DNA of 64,000 bases from Plazaster borealis. Taxonomy: Eukaryota > Echinodermata > Asteroidea > Forcipulatida > Labidiasteridae. The stretch spans positions 20,578,488 to 20,642,487 of the forward strand of contig CM037474.1 in assembly GCA_021014325.1 (NCBI GenBank). The letters are read 5' to 3'. Positions 29,597 to 40,100 of the stretch are shown piece by piece; within the stretch, counting starts at the first letter, position 1; each line of letters begins with the position of its first letter. The notes beneath the pieces were generated by a model. That model had not been told where the DNA came from. It did no database searches and worked only from the letters and a program-made list of their open reading frames with translations. The position numbers and the translations under genes are program-made.

Positions 29597-32500
29597 GCGA
29601 TTGAACTGTCATTATCGGCATGAAATTAAAATTTCAAGTTGGTTAAAAGGGTCTGCATTCATGAATTAAAATTAGGTGGTTGCTAAGGTAATGCTAAGGT
29701 AAATTGGGGGCCCAATATGTATGATAATTAATTATAAACGACTTCTGCGCTCATTATCTCAAAAGCATCCCTTGACACTTCCTAACTTCAAAAAGATGTA
29801 ACTTCAAAAGTATACCACCTATTTGCGTCCACTATAGCTCATTTTAAAGCTTAGAGCGCTAGCAATCCAACAGTATAAAAATGTCTCATATGAAAAATTT
29901 TGACTTCAGCTTGGTTTTGGGGTGGTGGGTCACATTTAGTATAGATTACACACATCTGCTACATGCATCGTCAGTGCGCTGGTGCTATGGATACATGCAG
30001 TCAAAACATACTAGCCCCAAATCAACACTAAGTAAAAGTGTCCCTCAAAGACCATGGCAACCATAGAGGACTGGATCTTGTTGTTGTTTTGGGTTTTGAC
30101 AAAAAGATAGTACGAAAACATTTAAGATAAAGATAACTCAGGGGAGCTGAAACCAGGAATTGATATTATTTCCTGCTTTATGAAATTGGGCCGACTGGGC
30201 CATAGACTACTTCGCAAATACTCCGTGCGCATGCGTTAGCCGTGGAATGAGGTGCATGCTTGTCTAGTTAGCGATCAAATGTGTCGCTAACTAGACCAGC
30301 ATGCACCTCATTCCACGTCAAATGAGCGCGTACTGAGTATTTGCGAAAAAGTCTATGATAACTTCATTCGTACCATCACCAGCTGGGCGTGGCATCATGA
30401 TCAAAGCATGGGAACGATCCTGGAAGGTGCGACCAAACTGGGCTGTGTTGATGGCCAGTCGTAGGGCCAGACGATCAGCACCGATATCAACATACGGATT
30501 CTGCTGAACAGGGGAGATGACACCTCCATTACTGAAACAGATATAGAACATAAAATTAGTCAATCAAATTAAAAGTAGGGTCATCGTTTGGTTTTAGTTC
30601 ACATAATGCTGTAGGCCAAATTATCAATAAAAGTCACATGCGAAAGTTTCAGCCGAATACAGTGTCTACTTGTTGAGAAAACAGCAGAAAAAACTGTCAC
30701 AGTGTTTTCATGAGAATGTCAAATCCATCCATGTTATCGAAGTGACAGCCAGATACCAACTGCATCTCTGGCCGCAGCATTCGTGAACGGACACCAACCC
30801 TCAGAACAATTCATGCTTGAATCGTTTTTAGAGTCAAATGACTTGGGTAAAAAATCCTCCAAACCATATTTCTTTGAAGGGAATCCTTTCGCAAAATAAT
30901 TTATACTGTCAACAGCTGCAGTGCTTGTCACCAAGTAAGTTTGTATGTCATTAATTTTTGGACGATTTTTAAACATACTTTTATTGAATTATAATCAACG
31001 GGGGACTTCATCCGGAACAATTTTGCAGGATGCTTACTACCATTACCATTTTATAACAAGTGGGCTTTCGGAAAAAAATTACATCCAAAAGTATGACCCT
31101 ACCTTTAACAGTTAATGCCCGACAATAATTAGTTAGTAGTAAATGGATGAAAAACAAGAGTACATTCTTCAAAACATAACCCAAGTATTGAGAAAAACAT
31201 ATTAAATGTATCTTAAAAATAACAAATGGACCAATTATAAATTGATATTATCCATATAGGAGAAGCTTCAAAAGAATTAAAGAAAACAACTCAATCTTTC
31301 ATTCAACAATTTTTCTTCTTGAAAATAGTGTAATTCAATTTTGGGTTGAAAAAAGAAAATGTAACTTTTTATTTTTTTGAAACAAACCAACAAAATGAGG
31401 AAATCTACGTACACATCTTGGTTTTGGGCAGCATCTGTAGTAATTGGATCATAATCATCTGTGGTGATGTTGTATCTGTAAGCAATCACATTGTCAAGAA
31501 AAATATATATTAATATATTTATAACAATTTGTATTGAGGCAAGCCTCAGCACGAATCATCATTGGGGCCCTCTTTTTTATAAATATTTTATCAAATAAAA
31601 AAAATTATAAAAAAAAATCATCGGCAACGAGGGAAATCTAAAACATGTACTGTACATTTAAAACACAAACAGAACAGTTTTGAAAATGCATGAAAACAAA
31701 AACTAACCTAAAGCAAACCCTTTTGCAGAAAGGTGAAGCAAAAGAGTAAAAAGATCTAGAACTTTGACAAAATAAATTGTTAATTCGTCGCTCGTACCAA
31801 GAACCGACCTAACTGACAAAAATCACACACTTTTGCAAATTTTTTTTTTTACAAATTATTAATATACTCATAACTGTTAACATTTTCAGCAAGTTTCAGA
31901 ACTAAATACGTAGTAGTTTTGTAATTACACTAATTACTAAAAACGACGTATCACTAGATTTGCCGTTTTGTCTTTTCACAAAGTGACCTATCTAGATACG
32001 CCACTTTACCAATGATGTACTATGCGCTACAGCGCGCGCAGTTCGGGCGCGTGTGTAAAATTTTCGTACCACGAACCGACCTAACTCAAAGCGTATACAA
32101 ATTTCACAAAGTGACCTAACTAGATAGGTCTCTATCATGCATTGGTTTGTACACGGCGCTCTGCGGGCAAAACTCGGATTTTCATTTTCACAAAGTGACC
32201 TATCTGTTTAGGTATTATTTACTAAATAAAATAGTTGCAGGGATTAAATGAAATTGACAGTTTTGTATTAATAAAGTAGTCGGCTTTATTTTTGTCTTAA
32301 AAAAATAATATACAAATAGTTAGCAGACCCCGAAACAGCAGTTTGAAAAATAGTGCAACTTCATTCGTGATTTTCTCCAAACACATTTTTTAATACTGTG
32401 TACGAGTTAGGTCGGTTTGTGGTACGCGCGACGAATTGTTGATGGCTTGGTTTCAACGCAATCCTTGACCCAACTCTACATATCTACATTGTTTAGGAGT

Positions 32501-34128
32501 AAAATGAAACTATAACCGTTCCTACCAAAGTTGTGTAACACATCTTTGTGTGAAGAAATAAGGCAATAAGATAAAACCCTTATTACCTAAGTTGTAATTT
32601 GGGGTTGAATAAAGAAAAATTAAAAAGAGCGGGATTTGAACCTTGACCTCCAGATTAACGTGCCGACGCTCTACCAACTGAGCTACCTAGCCCTAATGTA
32701 AGTAGTCTCCCTATTGTGTCAATATCTTTTCTTCAGGGGATGTCAGTCAAAAGCCACTCAACCTGTAACTGCCGTGTAGCCAGGGATCACACCCAAGTTT
32801 ACGATACAACCTGGGAAAGCAGTAGCAGAGGGATCACCTTGAGGGAATGCGACTGTTTTTATTTCAAATACAATTACCTGAGTCGTGTAACGCATCTCTG
32901 TGTGTTTGCCGATGGGAAGTACGGCATAGTCCACTCATACTGACTGGCTTCTCCACCTCTTGTATTCCCCAGATGATTAACCCTTGTCCATGGAGCCGCC
33001 TGACAATCAGGAGGATCTAAAGCTACAAGGCATTGCTCAGTCATCTCTCCTTCTGGACGACCCCATACGTAGCGTACACCATCAGTGCCTGACCTTGCTG
33101 CACAAGCTGCTGCGTTATTGTACTCTGAATGTGGGATCAAAGAATTTGTTAAATATGGGGGTTAAAGGTATCGTAAACGTTTGGTAATGACTCAAAACAA
33201 ATAGTAGCATAAAAACTTACTTGGTAACAAGCAACGGAGAGCTGTTGATAGTATAAAACATTGTAGGAAACGACTCCCTCTGAAGTAATGTAGTTTTTGA
33301 GAAAGAGGTAATTTCTCACTAAATTAATAAAAACTTCTTGCAAGAAGTTTTTATTCCTATCTGAAAGCACACAAATTTGTACAACAAGGGTGTTTTTTCT
33401 TTCATTTTCTTGCAACTTCGATGACCAATTGAGCCCAAATTTTCACAGGCTTGTTATTTTATGCATATGTTGGGATACACCAAGTGAGAACACTGGTCTT
33501 TGACAATTTCCAAACGTGTTCAGTGCCTTTAAGGTTATATTATTCTTAGACTAAAGACATAGGAGACAGGATTATTCTGTTTCGTGACTTCATGCCACAG
33601 CTTGAATTTATTCTTGATTCAGCCAGAAAAAAATGTCTACCGGATACCAATACTTTTGTATTCAGGACAAACCGGCAAATAATATTTTTAGGAAATTAAG
33701 TGGGGCACACCATACCCAGCCAGAAATTGGACACACCAGATCCGTTTTAAGTTGGGCACACCAGACCCATTTATAGTTGGGCACACCGGACCCATTTAAA
33801 GTTGGGCACACCAGACCCATTTTAAGTTGGGCACACCAGACCCATTTAAAGTTGGGCACACCAGACCCATTTAAAGTTGGGCACACCAGACCCATTTAAA
33901 GTTGGGCACACCAGACCCATATTAAAGTTGGGCACCAGACCCGTTTGAAAGTTGGGCACACCAGACATATTCAAACACACAAGTAGAAACGTGACTAAAT
34001 GTCAAACTACATGAAATTGCTAAGCAAACCAAACCCAGCCATTTGAGGCCATGTAGGCCTACTGTTACGCAAGAACTACACATGTAAAGGTGTGTATAAA
34101 GACTTTGGGCAAACTATGCCAACGAGAT

Positions 34129-34174
<46 letters not shown>

Positions 34175-37100
34175 GTGGCTTCTTATACAGCACTCAAATC
34201 AGTCACTCAGTGATGCTCATGGCGCTCCAACTTTATTACCCTGGTCACTGGGCTACTTATTTCATTCCTTAAACCATCTCAGAAAATATCATACAGCAAT
34301 GCGTCTTGGTTAACCGAGTACAGTTAGCTAGGTCAAGTTGCCAAAATGGCACTGTGCTGTACATGTAACTCTGCCAGGTTTCACGGATTGTGTAACACAT
34401 TGCTTCAAAATCAGCACGCCATCATGGTTGCTTATAATGTGGTTTGGACTCAGATTTCAGCCAAAATCTTTTGCGCATCGATCATTGCTGGTCAAGCGCT
34501 ATTCGAATTATGGTAGTAAATACTTACGTGGAGCTTTCTCTAGATAGTTGGTGAAGGCCAACCACTGGCCGCCATTTTCCGTGCACTCTGCCTCATTGTT
34601 CCATCGTGACCAGTGCTTACGGGCGCCAGTGTTACCATTGCCATAGGTTTCCACACATTCATACTTCTGCTTTACGTTGTAACTTTCTGACTGGTAAAAC
34701 CTAGAGTTTGAAAAAATAACATTTCAATTAAAGCGATGACAGACAATGAAAACATAGCACACCAGCAGATACCTGCTTTAATACTCCACCCCAAATGCTC
34801 CACTGTATGACCCAATTTGATAATATCACTCACTCGCACAAGCTTTCGTTGCTGACAAGAACAGCCATGTCCTTCCAGGGGGATGGATGCCAGTAAGGGT
34901 AATAGTCTCTCTCTTCTGGACACTCATAGCCACGCCTGTTGCCGTTGGGATTCTGGCGGGTGTAGATTGCTGAGCTGTATCCATTACCATTATTGGTTTT
35001 CAGCTTCTGGTCAGCAGTGAACAACCCTGGAAAATGAACAGCAAGTTTATTGAACTTGTTGGATGCAAGTGTAACTTATGGTCAACACAATATTTATTGT
35101 GGTTAAAGACAGCGAATGCAACCTGGTTGAGAATTTGTTAAATAATTACCAAAATCACTTGAATCCAACAATCATCAGACATTCTTCCATCCGAAACACT
35201 CTCCTCAAGACCATCTTACCTAGGTCAGGCTCCCAGTGTACACAATAATAATGAACACACTAAATGTTATTTGTAAAATAGAGACCAGTCTATCTTGTCC
35301 ATCAAGTCTCCCTTTGGCTTACAAAGAATGGAATGGAGGGTTGGTGTACGGCTTTATCATACTGTAAGTTGGGAAGGTATTGCATTCTGCTCTACCAGCC
35401 AGGCTCCTAGTGGATGATACCCATGCCTACATCCTTATGGACTGTGAAGGGGGTAACCCTGTTTCAGCCCAAGGAGTAGGTGGCAAGTGCCCCTGGTGGC
35501 AGTTGATTTGGGTCGATAGCCCTAATCAGTTAAGAGTAGCCCTCACCTTGAAATGGCCGTCCGGCCTTGTGATGTTAGGCGATATCTCATAAAAATAACA
35601 TTCAAAAAGTAAACGCAAGTGCGCCCTCAATCTTACTTGGGCCTGATGTAACTTTTTTATTCGCATATTTAATGTAAAAACTTAAAGTTTGTGTTTGCAA
35701 CCTTTGGACCTTTCTCTTTTCCATTTCAGCTCTGAGCAAGAGATAGCAAATTATTTTCAGTAGGTATATCTCGCTATTTTGTAGGGAGCATAGCTCCAAA
35801 TACTGTTTACTTGGGAGGGATAATGTCTTGGAGCTCTCTGTGAGTATTGTTTTGTGTTTAAATCATCTTTTTATCAGAGAAATGTTGTAATTTTGTAGGG
35901 CTAGTTAAATCAGGTAGTAGCCAGCCTCGTGTTGACCTTGTGCCCTTCACATAAGTGACTGTGTTGTGTTATTTGTATTTTGTGTGCTACTGATTGGGGA
36001 ATTGAAACCAATTCAAGTGCAGGAGAGTATAGAAGACCATTTTATAATTTTATATTTTAGATGTCATCGTATGGATTTTGCTGTAGTTTTTCAGTGAATG
36101 CTCATCCTTTTAAACAGGGCCAGCCTCCTTCCTGTGCCTCTACAATACTAAAAGCCCATCAGGAGTTTTTCTATCGAGGTAGGTACCTGCTAAGCCTGTG
36201 ATGGTTACACGGTTAACTGACCGATCATCCGGTTACACGTTTACACGATTCAGATAAACGTAACAAAATTCACTCGAAAGTGCCGTGAAACGCTGACCAC
36301 ACAGCGATCCTGATGTACAAGCATATCGTTTCAAACTTACAGGCTTGTAGTCTTCGTAGACACATAAAACACAGAATGATCAACTAGTCTTAACTCTTAC
36401 CAGCATTACGTTCCCTGTTGTAGCATTTATCGTACCAGTCCCATGTCTCATGCAATCCACGGTCTTCTCTAACGTTGTTGTTCTTGCGGTTATTGGCAGC
36501 GTTTTGGTTCTCGTTCAGATTGTTGATCCTGGTGTGATCCTGGGTGTTGGTTGTGCGGCCGTTACGGATTGTGTCATCATCACCTGGGTAGGATTGGACA
36601 AAATTAATGTCAAAATTGGACAGGGTGATTTTGTGTGGAAGATCATTCCATCTAGTTTATTTTATTTATTCATTTCAGAATTAAACAATTATTTAAAAAT
36701 ATTATTAACATTAAAAAGGCACTGAAATGTAACATATAAAATCCAAACAGGAGAACGGGTTGGTGAAAATAGTTTAGTTTAAAATAAAATAGTTGGTTTT
36801 TGCAGGAATAACTAAAGAAATTAGCTTTCCCATTTCTCACTTTAAAAAACAATAATAGTATGTAGGTTTTTATATAGCGCGTTATCTACGGGCATCTCAA
36901 AGTGCTTATTATTTTTAATTTTTAAAGACTGGTTTTGGAAGTTTTTTGAATTATGAGACACATTTATGTAGCACCTTACAAGGGTGGCACATTCAGCAGC
37001 CACTGCCAGACACACCGGGGGAAACCCCTTCTCTTAGCAATAAGTGTAAGTAGGTTCTTTAACGTGCATTACACAACACCTGTGACCTTCGGCTTTACGT

Positions 37101-40100
37101 CCCATCTGAAGGACGAAGCAAAAACAGTGAAGTATCTTGCTTAAGGACACAAGTGTCACGATCGGGACTCGAACCCACACTCTACGGATCAGAAACACCA
37201 GAGCTTAAGCCCAGTGCGCTTGACTATTTTTCAGAGCTTGAATCACTCAAGCATTCATCATTAATTTTAAACTCTACACACTTCTCTTTGACAAGAATTA
37301 ATTATTTAGAGTTTTACTTTGTTCAAAACTGCAACATTAATTTATTTATTATTTTATTTTGTCTTATTTGACCAGGGTATGCCCCATCAGTTATCAAAGA
37401 ACTGTTCTCCCTGTGGGCCAGGGGGCCACATGTAAAAAATACAAAAAAATACAAATATACAGAGTACAAGAAAACAAAAATTAAAACATACCGTAGGCAC
37501 AAAAAGGGCACTAACATAAAGATATATAACATATAAAAATATTTAAAGAGTAAAAGGGTTCAAAAAAGAAAAATACACCCCCAATATCCAGAATAAAAAT
37601 GCCCCATGCAATTAAACCAGAGTAGGCACATTGAATGGCACATAACACAAGATGAGCTGCACCCTTTATTACCACTTTGAATTTGAACTCAACATTTGAA
37701 AACTGTATCTACATTGTATGGCAAGAAATGGAGACTTTTGATGGGTGGGAGTGGACTTAAGCCAAAATCTTTCTTTATTGTATCTTATAGACCTTATGTA
37801 CATGATGTCATTTCAGTAGGGCGCCCTCGCCTAGAGGTTGTTAATTGCCCAATCCTGTGCGCAGCGCATACACATCTGTGCGTTTCGATTGTTTGGTCAT
37901 CGTTTTACCTCTAAGATGGTGGCTGGATGACGTCAATGCATAAGGTCTATTGTCACCAAAAGCTGTGCAAGTTCTTGGGTGCATTTTGGCGATTGTAATC
38001 AATAACTGTTTCGATCATTGGCCAGTGATTAACCAATTGCCAATTCAACCGAAACAGTTATTGCCAAAACGCACTCCTTGTTCTAACGCACCAAAGCCTA
38101 AAACCTTGTATCGCTGTAGTTTATTAGTCCCCTTTAGTCTGGTTCTTACCTGTAGCAGTGGCAGCATCTACTTGACACATGTACTGCAGCACAATGTTAC
38201 AATTGAGCTTATGTGGGTCGGTGTTCTCATCTCCACCACAGCCATGCTGATTGGTCCACTCCATGGTCATAAGGGTCTGACCCTGTCCAGTCAGTTGAGC
38301 GTTTGCAGTCATTGTCTTGTAGGCCGCGCTTGAAAAATATTTCTGAAAGTGGGAGCAAAGGTGAGATGAAATTAGTTTTTCACAAAGATTATAAGAGGAT
38401 AGATGCCATGCTAAGTGAATTCCTTGTAAAATCCTCCTTAAGGTTTATACAATATGTAAAATGGTTCGAGGGTGGACAGTCGATATTAGCTACCCCCCCC
38501 CCCCCTCCCAGGTACTGGAAGTTGACAAACTAGTTCCCGAGGTGAAGCCGATGGAACTAGCTTGTCAACTTCCAATACCGAGGGGAGCTAATTAAACCAT
38601 GTTATGATTGTTTTGCTATACCACATGCTTCTCCAGTTCGGCATCATTGAAAATTGGGAAATCTTTCCATGCGTATGTAGCAGCAATGTGCGCACGTGCA
38701 TCCCTCCGACAGTTCAACGATTGCTTCGTGAAGCGCGGGAGTATTAGACTATAACACATGCGATAGTATACTACGCATTCGTATTTACCATGCGCAAGAC
38801 TTTTGCCCATGTGATAGTCTACTACTCATGCGTATTTAACCTGGGCAAGAATAGTCGCGTACATGCTTTAGTAAACAGCAAATATAGCATATGGCACTTA
38901 ATGGCGAATTGACCTGTGAGAATTCAGCTCTTGATCATGAGGTATAGTAGCAGTAACTTATGACATGACTGAGATTGTAGCATGCCAGATATTAAGATGA
39001 AAGTACCTCAAATATTTTAATCAGAGATAGATTTTTATTATGTTGTGGTTTTTGTTGGTGGAGTCCATGGGGTTGTGGTGCTTGGGGGGGGGGGGTGGGG
39101 TTGTCGTAGTATACTCACCATCCTATACTGCTGATCCTCACTGTTGGCAGCATTTTCAGTTGAATCCCCCACATTATAACCACCTCTGTTGTTATTCTGA
39201 TGTAGTTCAGGAAGCAAAATATAAAGAGCAAATCTTTAATTACATCACTTTAAAACTTTTTTGCGTCTCCTTTTTGCGAATCCTTTTAAAGGCAAATTGT
39301 GGGTGTCCACTGTTCATGTCTATTTATCTACCACTTAAGTTTTGGACGATTTCTTTTTATTTGTGTCACTAATCGACTAAATACACACAATAACCCCCAG
39401 AAATCTAATTAGAAAAATAATGAATATTGGGCTACTAAAAAAAGGAAACAAAGAATCATCCTTTCTTTTGGTTGGAGCAAATTTATATGGAGTACAGACT
39501 ACACGGCAAAGTAACTTACAATGGAATTATTAGCTATGGAAGACTTTGGAACGCTAGGGGGCAGCCGACTTACCAGGTAAACTTTCTGAGCATGCTCACG
39601 TTTCCAAGAACAATGTATTTACCAGGGCCCAATTTCATAGAGCTGCTTTTAAAAGCAGAAAATATTGTTTAACAATTTTCTGCTAAGCAAAATGAGCAGG
39701 ATACCAGTCACAAATTGTACTTGTGACATGGCAGTTTGGCTGGTAACCTTATTCTGGTAAGCGTAATTTTGTCATGATTAGCTACTTTTTGTGCTTAAGC
39801 AGCTCTGTTAATCTTGGGCCCATGTAAGTCAGCTGCCATATCTAGAGTTCCCAAAAGTCTCCCATTATAACACAGACAAAAATTAAGGTAAACATATAAT
39901 TTTGTACATAAAGGTTGAGAACAATGAGCAAAACTTTGTGCTTTACTGGAGCTGAAAAATATGCGGAAGCAATTCTTGAATGATCCTGAATGATTTGATA
40001 GCACACTCATGTGTTTTTTTCTTCGCGACAAATGGGTTTGCATTGATGCAATACTCATTTGACGCATTACTAGCCTTTTGCTTTGCTTATGGTAACAGGT

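Noticed and set aside
32620..32697. Functional tRNA gene
   Set aside because: A and B boxes are present, but the acceptor and T stems do not pair and position 33 is not T; better explained as a SINE head or relic.
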